A stretch of DNA of 64,000 bases from Clytia hemisphaerica (GCA_902728285.1 CACVBU010001120.1:310001-374000); one strand, 5' to 3'; counted from the first letter of the stretch, positions 37,978 through 51,671 are shown. Program-made: numbers and translations. Notes: generated by a model not told the origin, from the sequence alone.

Positions 37978-38145
37978 TAGCCCAATAATCTAAAACTCGA
38001 AGAAGTCTTTCTGTTGCTTTCACGGGTCCATGGCTAGCCGGTTCCGCTTTACTATGAACTGAACGGAACATTAAAAGCGGGGATTTGAACTGAGCATTCC
38101 TGGATTGAGGCGCTGGCTCGTTGACATCTCGGTCATCGCTTGTTA
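37978..38145 (-). mobile_element. tRNA-Ser-like SINE (family 2), copy 2
   Basis: Reverse orientation; CAGTTCAAATCCCCGC covers the B-box end, and the GTTCCGTTCAGTTC plus CCGGCTAGCCATGG tail matches copy 1 at 32749. The head is more diverged. Confidence 0.6.
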
Positions 38146-38338
38146 AAAAACGTTAGCCTGGCTACGGTGTTCGTTAAATTGTAGAATTAAAAGTGATAAA
38201 AGATAAGTCTGATTTCCTTTTACAATCAACAAGTTCCCGGTTTTAATTTCAGTTACTTATATGTTTCGTTCAGTTCATAGAGTTCACTTCGCGAAATTGA
38301 TTTTTTTTCTTACAGACATTAGTTCTCCTGGTTACAAA

Positions 38339-38553
38339 ACACAGGTTGCAAAATTAAAGTCCGAAGACAAATCACGTTTTTACTCGAAAATTTTATGTGC
38401 TTGTTACATGAAATTTTATTTCTGATTGGTTCGAATTGACACTAAGTTATCAGCTATAAGTTGTAAAGCAAGTAACATAAAATAAAATCACGTAAACTTT
38501 TTCGAATAATCACATGTTTTGACTGCACTGCGATATAATTTTGCAACCCGTGT
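38339..38553. mobile_element. MITE with ACACAGGTTGCAAAATTA ends
   Basis: ACACAGGTTGCAAAATTA faces TATAATTTTGCAACCCGTGT, with imperfect complementarity continuing inward (AATCACGTTTTTACTCGAAA vs AATCACGTAAACTTTTTCGA). Confidence 0.5.
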
Positions 38554-41500
38554 ACTAACTTGATTTCTTGGGACTAGCAAGGTCTGGCATAATCGTTTGA
38601 TAGTCACAACATCTATACTGAAAATCAGGGACAATCTAAGCATGGAAAATTAGAACCGTTACTTACCCTCTAAGGTTGTCTCAGCCACAGTAATATGTGT
38701 TAGTTATAGTCAGTTATACCCAAAAGCAATAGACTTCACAATTATTATATATCAGCAAATCAACCAACAAGCCACAAAGAGAAACCAAACCAACAAACAA
38801 TGCTGTTAACTTGAGATCAGCATTTCGTAATACCAGTTCTCATGGAGGTGAAAATTTCTATCGTCCACCATATAATGATCAACTTGTGTTGAGAAAGTAA
38901 TATAAAGTCTACACTAAAATGATGACATAATTTAATACTTAAGAGCTAGCAGAATATTGTGCAGAGTGTGTACAGTATGTGACTCTCAGAAACAACAAGC
39001 TCTAGTTGATCAAAATCAAACGACCTTTTAATACAATATTTTACAAATTTCTCATAAGAAATCTCACTTCAGCCAGTGAGTAAAAAGTGAGTACACAACT
39101 TTGATAGTCCAACATAGATCATTTAAGCTTGAATTTTTAAAGAATATTTACTACACATAAAGAAAATACCTCTGGGAAATAGATATATCTACAGTTTTTG
39201 ATTTTGCTCTTGAAGATATATCAGACGAATACTGAGCATGGCTGTATAAGATCATTAGAGGCAAGAGTAATTTTTCTTATAGATAGCTCCTTAACAGCCT
39301 TAGAGAGTCTTAACATTATTAAGTATACCATTATCCTATTTAGCAATCAGTAAAAAAAGAATTAAAAGAAATTAAGCGTTCTTAACTGAAGTTAAAATGC
39401 GAGACGTTGAACGAAGTATGGTTTCTATAGGCTTATTAAGGCTAATTACTAACTAGAAGAGACGATGAGAACCACCCTTATGACATTGTGAGCTACCTTA
39501 AAGCCTTAAAACTATACATTCGAATCAAAGAAATGTCAGAAATGTCATGTCCAGAACGCAATGCAATGATCCATAATGAACCACTCTTCGTTAAACTTAA
39601 AATAGCTATTAATTACTTAGTAACAATAGAATAGCGATTTAAAATTCTACAATCAACATCAAATGTCTAAATTTGAATGTCTAACCAAGAACGGCTGGAA
39701 AAACTGGCATAAATTCGTATACCAGATAGCCATTAAGCCAGATAACAAGGGTAGCTTGCAATTTGGCTCCAAAGTCATTTTCTCCACGTCTTCTACAAAT
39801 TTCTTGAAAATTCTACAACCTTTTGTTCGAGATTATGGTTTGGGATTGCGATCCATCTGTCAGAAACTCAATGCACTATATCAATTAGGCCGATTCAGGC
39901 TTTTATGGCGTATAGTCTGAGTGAGATTTCTTTGCTTTATAATTACATGAGTGTCAAATCAAAAGCAGATATGGGTAGCGTACAGACTAGTTCTTCTCAC
40001 GTACAGTATCAAGTACAACAGAACAACCAAATTAACAAAATCAACAAACTGCAAAAATAGCAAAAAATCAGAACAAACTCAAAACTAGGTCATCAAGTAC
40101 ATACAAATAACGAAAAATTGTGATTCAAGCAACAAAATGTATACGACAGTTCACGACGATTGTAAGTAAAAGTAAAAAGTATACGTTTAACAAGAAAAGA
40201 ACAATTTAGTATCAAAAGAACAGTGTTTTCAACCGTGAAATTTTTTGTAAGCAATGACGGAAAGCTTCCGGGACTCAAACGAAATAAAGTTTCTAGAAAT
40301 TTAAAGCCGTCTAGTATCATAAACAGTTCATCGTTGAAAATCTATACTTCAAATATTATGCAGTTGATTCATGTTATTCTTGTAAAGGCTCAAAAGTAAT
40401 TTCGGTACAGTTTACAGTTTAAAAATGATGAAGATTGGGATATAATTTGTTATATTGACATCACGTAAAAGCTTGTATCAAAAGTTTTCTTAGAGAATAA
40501 AACGCTGTATGAGAATTTGGCATTGATTGGATATTCTTTTTCCTATATAATTGAATAGTGATAGGATTTGCATAATATCCTATGTACTATGTATCTATTT
40601 CTTTGTATCATCCTCATTGCATACTTATATACATAGGATTCTAATGTTCGCAGTAAACCAAGTTTAAGGCGGGAAAATCTGGAACTTGATATATAAACCC
40701 TGGACAAGGAAAAATAGAATCCGCAAAGAAGCCGTTGCAGTGTTAAAAATATTGCCTTCGCACTACATCTCAAATGTTCAGGAAAACTAGACCTAGCGCT
40801 CTCGATGCATTACACTACACTGATTCTACCATAGGATTATCCATAAAATTTGCACTTCGTGTAAATTTGCAGAAATTCTAAATGATCAACCCATCAAGAA
40901 CCAAATAATTATAAGCCTTTTTGAATAAAAAGTTCGGATTAAAACTGCTTAAGAATTTGGCAAAAGCTTATGCGTTGTTTTGTGCAATGCTCTTTTTTTT
41001 CCTTAAAGCCTCTGTTCAAACTGTGCACAGACTTCTCAAAACTCAGTCTAACATCAGAAAGGGGCGGTATTTAGCAAGTAATGCTTAAACACTGAGATGA
41101 AGTGCCTTGCTTCACCATATAACAATAGTGAAAGGAAATCACACTCATCCACAGGGTACAAATACCATATATCAAGGTATTTCATTACTGCAACTACGCA
41201 GTCACACATACAAGTATCAAGCTATCGATTTAATTAGATCAAAGAAAGGTATTCGCAACATGAGTTTTAAGATACAATCAGAGAATGAATGAGCTTTAAC
41301 TTGTCTATTCATATTTTTGACAAAAGTGGATCATGGCTTGGCAGCAGGTTTTAGGTGCCCCCTAAGCCAATGACACGTCAAATTTTTCAAACAATCAAAC
41401 AAATACAACAGTTAGTTTAGCTTATTGCTAAATAGAATAAATGCCCTAGAAATAAGAAATAAGCTAAGTACTGAAGGTTCATGCTAGATTATCAAGGTTT

Positions 41501-41580
41501 TGTAAGTCAGGGTGCAAATCCCTTGCCAGACAAACTTTTTATCTAAGTAAATGCAACAGGATTAAAGAATTTTTGCAGAT
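38554..41580. other. Intergenic sequence
   Basis: Mostly featureless AT-rich DNA. A decayed piece of the 21157 MITE family lies near 40735-40830. No gene could be supported. Confidence 0.4.
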
Positions 41581-41830
41581 CAGTGCCGTAGGAAGCATTT
41601 TCATATTAGGGGGGCTGAAGTTTAGTGACACCACGAGGGCCAACCATGGTTTGGCCCGAGGAGGGAAATTTTGAAAATTTGAGCTCTAGATTGCTTGAAA
41701 ATGCACTCAAAACATGCACTTATAAGACAATTATGACAAATTAAAAAACTTTGCATTTTGCAAAATAACCATTTTTGAAAAAATTATTGGGGGGCATAGC
41801 CCCCTTGTCCCCCCAGTTGCTACGGCACTG
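41581..41830. mobile_element. 250-bp hAT-like MITE, CAGTGCCGTAG ends
   Basis: CAGTGCCGTAG faces CTACGGCACTG, with G-rich left and C-rich right sub-terminal parts. CAGAT on both sides (41576-41580, 41831-41835) gives a 5-bp duplication. The CAG/CTG ends are hAT-like, the short duplication less so. Confidence 0.65.
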
Positions 41831-42317
41831 CAGATAATATATTAGATACCAAATTGTCAGTTTTTGAGCATTGCTTAGATTAAAATATAAGATGAGAAAG
41901 TGCCAACCTATGGTCTGGTAGGCTGCTTATAATTCAATCACCAAACATAGAATCTAGCCCCCAGGTCCATCTGAAAAAGTTTAGGTGACCCCTAACATGG
42001 TTAGTCCCCCTAGCCACAGGCTAAAATCAGGTACCAATTGCTGCTCGACTAATATTTAACGCTCAAAAGTAAAGAACACAAAGCAAACCGCAAAAATAAG
42101 AAGACAGTTGACTTCAACTTGGGTTAGTCGGTTTTTCCTGTATAATTCAAACCTTGAAACCAGTTTCCATCCTCAGCTAGAAAAAACCTTAAAGAAAGGT
42201 TCGATTTTGTTTCTACTTCGAAAAACTAGAAAGTTCATTCGAGTTCAAGAGATTCAGCTTTATGTAATAAATCTTCATACCTTGGGTTCGCTCATAGAAG
42301 GAGATTCACTTCTTTGA
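41831..42317. other. Intergenic sequence
   Basis: No supported feature. Confidence 0.35.
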
Positions 42318-43334
42318 TAAAGTCTGTCCAGATATAATTGGCAGTGGAAACAAGAATGCCTGTAACTTTTGATAGTCAAATATAATTACTGAAATTTTTT
42401 TTGCTTGTTTTAGAGAGTCAAAGGTGCTGTATTTGAATGTATTTTTGGTTGAAAAATTCGCGATTTTTAGCGGTTAAATTTGCGATTGCAAAAATTGAGC
42501 TTTTTTTCTACTTATGCTATAACGTTTATTTTTACACCAGTGGTAGTTCAACCTTAGGTTAAGGAGTTTGTTAAATTTCAAGGCAAACAAAAAAGTCCTT
42601 CAGAAGATATGGGACCCGAAAAACCCCTTGGTAGCACTTTTCTGTGAAATATCAAATCTCCAACTTATTACTAAAAACGGGGGTTATGTTATCTTTTTGA
42701 AAAGTGCAATTAAAAGTTGGAAAATGTTAAGTGTTGGTGCATTGGTATTATTGCTATTGGCATCATTTATTATTTCGAAACGAAGTAAAATCACAGTATA
42801 ATTGTTTTTATTGAAAAGATAAGCATGAACTTATATTGCCTTTGTTATTTTTAAGTCTAAAGAACTTTGCTAATTCCCAAAACACTAAACACAGTTTGGC
42901 TATGAGTTCATTAAAGAGATCGTAAAATGTGTTATGATCGAAAAATTGTTTTATCAATCATATCACTACCCCCGTTTTAAGTAATAAGTTGGAGATTTGA
43001 TATTTAACAGAAAAGTGCTACCAAGGGGTATTTCGGGTCCCATATCTTCCGAAGGACTTTTCTGTTTGCCTTGAAATTTAACAAACTTCTTAACCTAAGG
43101 TTTAACTACCACTGGTGTAAAAATGAACGTTATAGCATAAGTAGAAAAAAAGCTCAATTTTTGCAATCGCAAATTTAACCGCTTAAAATCGCGAATTTTT
43201 CAACCAAAAATACATTCAAATATAGCGCTTTTGATTCTCTAAAACAAGCAAAAAAAATTTCCATAATTATATTTGACTATCAAAAGTTACAGGCATTCTT
43301 GTTTCCACTGCCAATTATATCTGGACAGACTTTA
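42318..43334. mobile_element. 1-kb near-perfect palindrome, Tc1/mariner-type ends
   Basis: The arms, about 370 bp each, begin AAGTCTGTCCAGATATAATT and are inverted at high identity around a 280-bp loop (about 42690-42966). TA lies outside both ends, and the AAGTCT start resembles the MITE at 25844. No open frame of interest. Confidence 0.65.
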
Positions 43335-46300
43335 GTTCACAATTCAGTATTTCCACTGTTGGTTATGTGGCATTCTAAAGAAATAAAGACTATCAATAAC
43401 TTCAGTGAACATTTGTAAATTTGAAGTGCTAAAAGCGAGAAAAGACTTAATGTTTCAATTATATAACGCCGCTTTAACAATATTATCACTCGCCAATTTT
43501 TTTTTGTACAAGCATATAGAAACCGGCTTTTCTTTTGGTTTTACAGTAAGTTACAATTAAAGTTCTAAAGGTGTATATTGCTCAAGTACACATCATGTCT
43601 AGTTAGACATTCTTCACTATCTATAGAATAATCAAACCGAAGAGTTATACAATCACACTTGGCGCTTTTTAATTCAAAAGCACAAAATAAAATGTTCATA
43701 GGTTGCCGACAGACTTTACCTTGCAGAATGGTGCTGTCCATTTTGTTCTCAGGAGGATGGTTTTATATATTGCTTAGCTGTACGAACGTACAAAATGGGG
43801 CTGATAACAAAAAAATGGCTTTTGTGTATCCACAGCTCTAGCTTCATTATAGAAGAATTACAACTTTTTTTAAAAGAAAAAGCAAGTCAATTTATGGAAA
43901 CATTTCGATGATAATTATTAAAATACCAGGAGAAAAATACTGGTTTCTACATAAAGCTATCATTGACACGAGAGAAGGCTTCTCTAGATGATGTATCATT
44001 TCTCATTCTCTGATGACATCACGTCATAAGCCACGGCTAAGACGACTTAAAGAAGGCTGATGTGTCATTGATAAGTTTGCTAAGCTGTAGTCAGTACCGT
44101 GTCAATGATAGGACGTCCCGAGCAGAATTTGAAATGTCTCACATTCAAGTTAAACCTTGTTAGTTAAGATTATAGTAGAACACAAATTTTTAAAAATAAT
44201 GATCCCAGGAAAAGTCGTTTTGTCTAAAAAAGCAGCAACATGACCATTTTTGTGGAGGTTCGAATTTCACCTTAACCTTGAGTTGACCACCCTGATGACG
44301 TCACAAAATTTCAAAAAGGCCTGGAAACGAGTAAAGGAGGTGGATAGAAAATGGCCAATAAAACTTTTCTGAATCCTTCGGTGTTATATAACAAGTTTCA
44401 AAAGGTTTTAGATTCTTCGCACTAAGATTTCTAAAAAAGTGGTCCAGCAACCAGATGTTATCAAATCAAAATCATTTATCTTGGTAACATGGTGGAAAGA
44501 GATGGAAATTATTTTAGAAACATTCATGATTGGAAGAAAACACTTCATTATCAACTAGCACTAATTTTCAAATTTAGTATACCCCCAAATTATGACAATT
44601 TCAATTCCAATTTCTTTCAAATCTTCTTCAAGTCTTTACTAAAAAATTGAAAAACACATTGATTTGATATAAAATTAATGATCAAAGAACCAAAATTGGA
44701 TACAAATTGAAAGGTTTTGATTTTACCTGTGATACCACCTCCAACCCCACCATCGTTGTCTATGTCCATCGTTGTTTATGTCCATCGTTGTCTATGTCCA
44801 CCATTGCCACTGACACATAAATGAAATGATGCCCCTGTAGAGAAGAAAAAGCAATGTGAGATAAAAATTATAGCTCTGGTTTCAAAACATTCTACAGAAT
44901 TTCCTCTGCCAGGAGCTAGAGGTAAAGAAAAAAATTTTTCTATATTTACTCTATGTTGGTCGACTGAAATAGTTTTCAATGCTACTGTAGATATTATCCG
45001 AATGTTGTGTCTTGATTACTTTATCTCACAAAAAGATGAAACAAAACCCCTTGGATCTCAGAAGCTATCAGTAGCTGGGTATATTCTACTTTCTTCTCTT
45101 TTCATAGATTTTATTTCAACAAAGCCTAAACATTTATTTAATCTATTTTGCATAAAACCATTCAGGAAGCATGTAAAATCTTGGAAAGACTTCTCAACAA
45201 ATCATGAAATATTGAACCCATCATATCAAATTGAAGCTAGCAAAGCCGATCCCTTTCGACAAGGGATAACAGTCTGAATTACTGCTACCTTTGATAACCT
45301 TTTCCCGTATTACCACTACCTATTGCTATTTACAGTTCGAAAAACGTTCTAGTTTTTAGATTTATTGACGGCAAATTCCTTACAGGTAAAAAAAATAGAC
45401 ACCAAACCACTCCCTTTAGTACCCGACCCAATACAAATCAAAACATTTCAAAGTTCATTTTGGATAAAGACATTTCAAAGTTCACTTTCAACATGGCTCA
45501 GGCTTCCCCTTGTCTGTTTGGGACCCTGATAGGTGGTAGTTGGTATTTGTATTTATTTTTTAAGTTGTTTTCTTACACAATGATCAAGACTTCATATATT
45601 GACAAATTTATATCTGATTTAAATTATCTGTGATAGACCTTGCTAAGACTTTATTTCTATTGAAATTTTTTGCATGAAAACTTGGTAAAACTGAGTTGGC
45701 CAAAGATTGGGGAGGCAGGAGGCCATGAGCATGTGAGCAATTTTTTGTGAAAATTTGTCAAAAATAGTATTTTGTAAATCATGGCGATTCATATGCAATG
45801 AATAGTAGGGATATTGTAAGCTTTTACATGTTTTTGCAACAGGGATACCCTATATTTTAAAATTAGATGGGGTTTTCAGTGTAAGAGCTTTGTGAAAGCA
45901 GCTATGCAGGCTTGAGTGTCATATTCAATTGCGGTACAAGATTTTGTCCCGTCCGTAGCGCTGTTGATCTGTGCTGATAAAAAAATTGTTAGAAAGTATT
46001 AATATAAAACTTACATGCATAATTGGCATTATATTAATGTGTAATCTTGTAGAAGAAAGATTAAATTTGCTTCTTTTAAAAACTAGAAATAATCAAATTT
46101 GCTCATCTCTTAGAGCAAGCACTTCAAAAGACCATAACATTAGACATAAACTCAAGCTGAAAAATCACCTGCGAAGGTAAAAAGAAATCCTTATTCGGCT
46201 GACGGTAAATTATTCTCCTGGGAATAGAACCACCAAAAAACATTGATCTGAACCCGCTGAATGTGTGACGTCATAATTACTGCTTTCAGTTTGCGTGTTT

Positions 46301-46494
46301 TGAAAGTTTGATGTGTGTACTCCGTCTTAGTGGAATTTTTTAATGGCAGGAAAACAGAATATGCAATGTCTTTAAGAAAAAATTTCTAAAAGGCTTTTGT
46401 TGTTCTGTAAATATTTTTTTTTGGATTAAGAAATACAATCCAACTAAATCCAACCACGGCTTTTTCGTTCCTCTATTCTTGCATACAATTCAAG
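43335..46494. other. Intergenic sequence
   Basis: No convincing gene. A short GTCCATCGTTGTCTAT tandem repeat lies at about 44755-44805. A TGACGTCA lies at 46266-46273, upstream of the candidate exon at 46495. Confidence 0.35.
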
Positions 46495-46549
46495 ATGGCG
46501 GATGGAAAGGCGAAAAGGTCTATGACTGGAACCATCATCCTCAAGAAGA
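46495..46549 (+). CDS. Candidate first coding exon (18 codons)
   Basis: An ATG in good context (CAAGATGGCGG) opens MADGKAKRSMTGTIILKK and ends in phase 1 at a strong donor GTAAGTATT. A TGACGTCA lies 222 bp upstream. The following sequence is a MITE and a LINE, so downstream exons are unidentified or outside the window. The product cannot be named. A chance match is possible. Confidence 0.3.
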
Positions 46550-46772
46550 GTAAGTATTTCATTTGACCAAAACAAAGTCCGAATATTTTTTCATAACCAT
46601 GTTTGAACAGATTTTTAGAAGGTGTTAAAAATCACTTGCTCCAGAAGCACCGGAAGAGCCTTGGAGAGAAAGATAGTGTTTTTTTAGCTGCTCGGAAAAC
46701 TCCTGAAGTTTCCAGAACGCCGCCCGGGAGGTTCCTCTAAAATTAGTTCTTCTTTTGAATCCAAAAAAAATT

Positions 46773-47072
46773 GGGCCATTCCAGAATTTGTCTGTAACAG
46801 GGGGGGGGGGCGGACGACACAGGATTTCCGAGGACAAAAGTTTTCACCAAAATTCGACATTTCCAAGGTGAGAGAGAAAAATGTATGAATTTCCAAGGCA
46901 AGGGAATTAAAAAAGGCAAAAATGAGTGGAATTTCCAATGCATTTTGCAAAAGTACATGGATTTTCATCGAATTTCCAACCACCACTGGAAAAAAAATTA
47001 TTTCTGAGGCCAGAAAAAATTAAAAAATGCACGTCGTCCGACGGGGGTAACATAAATTTTCTGGAATGGCCC
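46773..47072. mobile_element. 300-bp MITE, GGGCCATTCCAGAA ends
   Basis: GGGCCATTCCAGAATTTGTC faces GACAT...TTCTGGAATGGCCC with a G-run and ATT outside each end (46770-46772, 47073-47075). The 3-bp duplication and GGG ends fit the Harbinger type. Confidence 0.6.
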
Positions 47073-48200
47073 ATTACAGTTAGGGAAACCATCCAGGATC
47101 CTGCCATTCTATAAGCCAGCAAAAACTAAATGACACTTGTAAACTTAAGTTTCTAACCATTTTCCATCGAAAACAACCAAAACATTGCTACTTCCCAAAG
47201 CCGGAGACCAAAACAAATTATCTTCCAAGATTATGGCGCCCTTTTGGATCTATTGTTAAGGCCATCTAAAATGGTGGAAAGAGTTGCAGAAAGACAAAGG
47301 CGCTCGCTGCGGTGAGGGTGGTAACGCCAAAACGCCCAATATGATCTTCCAACAGAAGTCGAGTTAGTTGCCGCGCGAGTTACGTCATGCACTCCACCGC
47401 AGCGCATAATGAAGCGTGTTTAAATTAATATCATTAATTATAAGAATATCTTATGTGCTTACTTTCAGTAAACTTCGAGTGCTTCATTAAAGATAAAGAA
47501 AGTAAGAAGATAAAAAATGCGCTGGATAATTTTCACTGTAATAGTTTGGTCAATCATCGCTGAAAGTTTGAAAAAGTTTTTCTGACGCAAAAGAAAATGT
47601 CAGCCAAATAAAAGCACAGTGTGCTTATACTTACTATGTTTGCTACATCGTCTAGGCTAAAAAAAGTGCGAAAAGACACGAACGCCATTTTTTAATGAGT
47701 GACGTTATGATTATTTTGATTGCGGCGCCGCGTACAGGAACTCCCCAAATGTTCCTAACTGCATTATAGACAGTTAGTCACACTAGCGTCCCGCCAAAAT
47801 GCATATCAAAGATTAAGGCGGCGAAAACGCTATATCGTTTACTTGACTCGCAAGCAAACAAATGCGCCGCAAAACTACTAAAAAGATTCATGAAAAAATA
47901 GCCCGGCGCTTTTTAATGAAATTAATATTTTCAAAAACTATGAGAAATCGCCTAAAATTTGAGCCATAGATGAAAAATTTTGAGCCAAACCAACCTTGAA
48001 AACTAATTTGAAGATCAACTTCCCAAGAAAAAGATCTACGGGGGAGACGGAACCCACCTAGATCCACGCACCACCGGATAGGCTATTTCCCGGAAATTTT
48101 GCCGGACCTCAAACAATGACCCATTTACATGTGCGGGATTATTTTTACTTTAGCGTGTAAACAAGGCCTTAAAAATTGAAGTGCTGTCTCGGGAATTGAA
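47073..48200. other. Sequence before the LINE
   Basis: No supported gene; a CpG-richer stretch lies at about 47290-47410 without a recognisable reading frame. Confidence 0.35.
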
Positions 48201-48335
48201 TGACAAAATTTGGTTGGTTTATATTCTGGCTGTTGCACGTTTGCGCAATCGGTCATTTAGTCTCATTTTAAGTTTTCAAGTTTTAATTAATTGTCTTGGG
48301 AACTTGAAGTTGATTCAGGTCATTTCCATCCAAGA

Positions 48336-48677
48336 ATGTGTTCATCATCAATCAAAATAAGTCAGTGCTTTAATGACAACTGTAATTTTGTTCATGTAAA
48401 AGGCACCAAGCGCAAGCCCCCTACACAAAGAAAGATCAGCTCACCGAACACCCTTCAACAGCTGGATTTTCAGAAACTATTGGACAATTTCAGAACAGAA
48501 ATGCTGTCACTGATACGAGACGAAATGAAACAGCCACCTCAACTTCCAAATCATCAGAACAATCAACTAAGATTCCATCCTCCAATCCTTCCACAACCAT
48601 TGATGCAATCCAAAAACCTGAATTTCAACCGAACAAACCATCTACCGAACCATCAATATCCAACGTTACACCAATAA
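48336..48677 (+). pseudogene. LINE N-terminal segment with CCCH-like zinc finger
   Basis: From the ATG at 48336 it reads MCSSSIKISQCFNDNCNFVH, a C-x8-C-x5-C-x3-H pattern like a CCCH zinc finger. A basic stretch (KGTKRKPPTQRK) and a Pro/Gln/Asn-rich linker follow. The frame then fails. The continuing Ser/Thr/Pro-rich linker into the endonuclease is in another frame, which suggests that one ancestral ORF carried both. CCCH-like fingers would serve RNA binding, by analogy with other LINE N-termini. Confidence 0.55.
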
Positions 48678-48679
48678 CA

Positions 48680-49588
48680 AAATATTCATTTCTTAATATC
48701 CAAGGCTTGTGCCCACAAACAAAACCGTCATCAGTTCCATACCTACGTGACATTCTACACACTGACAATCAAATATTTTTAGGTATAACTGAAACTTGGT
48801 TGTCGAAACATCACAATAAAGCTGAGCTTGAGATACAAGGTTATAGAATTTTTAGAAAGGATCGAAATCGACCAAAAGCCAAACATGGTAGATACAGTGG
48901 TGGTGTTGCATTATACATTCGTGAAGATGTTGCCCCTTTTTTCACTCCACTACTGGAATTCTCAAATGGAGTCAACGAAGCCCTTTTACTCTACTCTAAA
49001 CAATTCAATATTGTTCTTGGCATTGTTTACAGGCAACCAACAAACAAACTCCATAAATCGGACGCCCCAGAATTTATCCAATTGATTTCTTCTACAATAT
49101 CAAAAATTGAATCAATTCAAGATTACACCCCAGACATTGTAATCTGCGGTGATTTCAACATCCCTCATACCTTAATCAATGACAGATACACCCCAACTGA
49201 AAATTGCAAATAAACAAACTTTTAAATGCTTTACAAGATTTCATGATACACCTAAACCTGAATCAATCCATTCACAAAGAAACTTCATTCAGATGGAAAT
49301 ATTTTAGACTTTCTATTGACAAACAATCATGAAATGATATTTGATTATGATGTTATTCCTACAGTCCATTCAGATCATCACTTAATAGACATTTTAACAC
49401 ATTTGACTTTTACTGAAACAAGAAAGGTTGAAAAGAAAAAAACTTTGAACAGCAAATTCGATAATTTTAATTTTCTTAACAAAAACATAAATTGGGAAGC
49501 CATAAACAAAGATTTACAATGTATTGACTGGCGTAAGACTTTGCACTCAACCTCAGACCCAGAGAAACAATACGAAACTTTTTATTGA
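48680..49588 (+). pseudogene. LINE APE-type endonuclease, frameshifted
   Basis: Readable blocks in order: FLNIQGLCPQ, ITETWL, SGGVALYIRED, YRQP, VICGDFNIPH, and after a frameshift between 49213 and 49316, HSDHHLI. These are the catalytic and metal-binding motifs of the apurinic endonuclease family that nicks the target DNA. At least two frame breaks (before 49316 and around 49560-49590) kill it. Confidence 0.8.
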
Positions 49589-51671
49589 TAAGTGTATATC
49601 AGTTATTTCAGCAAACAAAGTACCAGCTCGAAAACCAAAACATTCTTATAAAATAATCCCAAGAGACAGACGTGTTTTAATGCGTAATAGATCAAAATTT
49701 AAAAAAAAGCATCGAACGAACAAAACCGCACAGAAACTCATCGATATTGAACTCAAGCTTCAACAGTCACACATAAATGAAAGACAAAAGCAAGAACTTG
49801 ATGCTACTTCAAAAATTAAATCTAATCCTAAATATTTCTATGCCTATGCAAAGAAGTTTTCAAAACATAAACCCAAGGTTGGACCCTTAATAGATCCGTC
49901 AACAAATGAACTTACAAATGACAGTAAACGTATGACTAACATACTTCAGAACCAATACAGTTCTGTCTTTACTCAACCATTGGAAAGATACGACCTGAAT
50001 GAAAATGACAACAACACTTCTCAACTATGTGATATAGACCTCACAGAAGCTGATTTTATCAACGAAATCAACACCCTATCTTCAAACTCTGCCCCTGGAC
50101 CTGATGGTTTCCCTGCCATCCTGCTCAAAAAAGCCAGACAACAACTTGCAACTCCTCTTTGTCTTATCTGGAGAAATATTCTAGACAAAAGTCAAACTCC
50201 CCATCTACTGAAATCAAGCTACATCACACCAATCTTCAAAAAAGGCAATCAAGGTTTACCAGAAAACTATAGACCAGTCGCTTTAACTTCGAATGTCTCA
50301 AAAATTTTCGAAAAAATTGTCAGAAGTAAGATACAAAAACATCTTGAAGACAACAATCTTTTTAATTGCAACCAACATGGTTTCAGATCTGGTAGATCCT
50401 GCCTGAGCCAACTTCTCTCTCACACAGAACGACTTATCCACCATATAGAAAACGGCAATAATGTGGACGTGATCTACCTTGACTTTAGCAAGGCTTTCGA
50501 CAGAGTCGACCATACCATTCTTCTGAACAAAATTAAAACCAATGGCATCAAAGGCAAACTGCTTGCTTGGATCAAATCCTTTCTAACAGGTAGAACGCAA
50601 CAAGTCTCTGTTGACTACACACTATCAGAAAGGTCAGAAGTCATCTCTGGTGTTCCCCAAGGATCTGTGCTTGGACCACTACTGTTTCTGATAATGATAC
50701 AAGACATTGACAAAAAGATATTACACTCTTTCTTATCATCATTTGCTGATGATACACGTCTAATGAAAGAAATCAAAAACCATGCTGATATCATTCAGCT
50801 CCAAGATGACATGAACGCAGTCTATGAGTGGACTGGATTGAATAACATGAAATTGAATGGACTTAAATTTGAACATCTCAATTATGGTAGAAATGAAGAA
50901 CTTAAAGAACTCTCCAAATACTTCTCTGATACCCAAAAGGTGATAGAGACCAAGACTACAGTCAAAGACCTTGGGATCACTTTAGATGTGGGTATGACAT
51001 ATGACAATCATATAGAAAATGTAATCGACAAGGTCAAAGGTATCAGTTCATGGATATATCGAACTTTCAAAACAAGGGACCCTACTGTAATGCTGACCCT
51101 ATGGAAGACATTGGCAATCCCTCACATTGATTACTGTTCACAGCTATGGTCACCATCCAAGAGACACCAAATGCAACGACTAGAACAGCTTCAAAAATCA
51201 TTCCTAAATGGAATATTCTCTTTACAAAAACTGAACTATTGGGAAAAACTTAAAACTCTAAAACTATACAGTCTGGAAAGACGTAGAGAAAGATGTCAAA
51301 TCATCTATATTTGGTATATCTTAGAGAAATATTCTCCAAATTTCAACCACTCTGAGAACAAAGGGGGTATCACCTGCTACGAAAACCAGAGACTCGGACG
51401 AAAATGCCACCTTAAAGAAGTAAATTCTAAACACAAAAACATTTGGAGAGGCTCACTATCTGAAGAAGGACCTAAGCTTTTCAATTCTCTCCCATTCTAC
51501 ATTCGTAATATCACAAACTGCACAAAAATTAAATTCAAAAGACAACTTGACCTTTTTCTTTCCACACTGCCGGACGAACCACTGCTCCCGAATTATTATC
51601 CCTACAGGAGAGCGGATTCAAACAGTGTGAGAGAAATGGTGAATCATCGGATTTCCAAATTGGATGATTGA
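49560..51671 (+). pseudogene. LINE reverse transcriptase domain
   Basis: One long frame carries APGPDGFPAILLKK, ITPIFKKG, NYRPVALTS, QHGFRSGRSC, DFSKAFDRVDH, SGVPQGSVLGPLLF and the FADDT catalytic box at 50742-50756. It continues to IPHIDYCSQLWSP and the C-terminal Leu/Arg-rich region typical of CR1/L2/jockey-like elements. The first codons (before about 49560) overlap the endonuclease frame and are not native. The frame is intact to the stop, but it is separated from its endonuclease by frameshifts. Confidence 0.88.
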
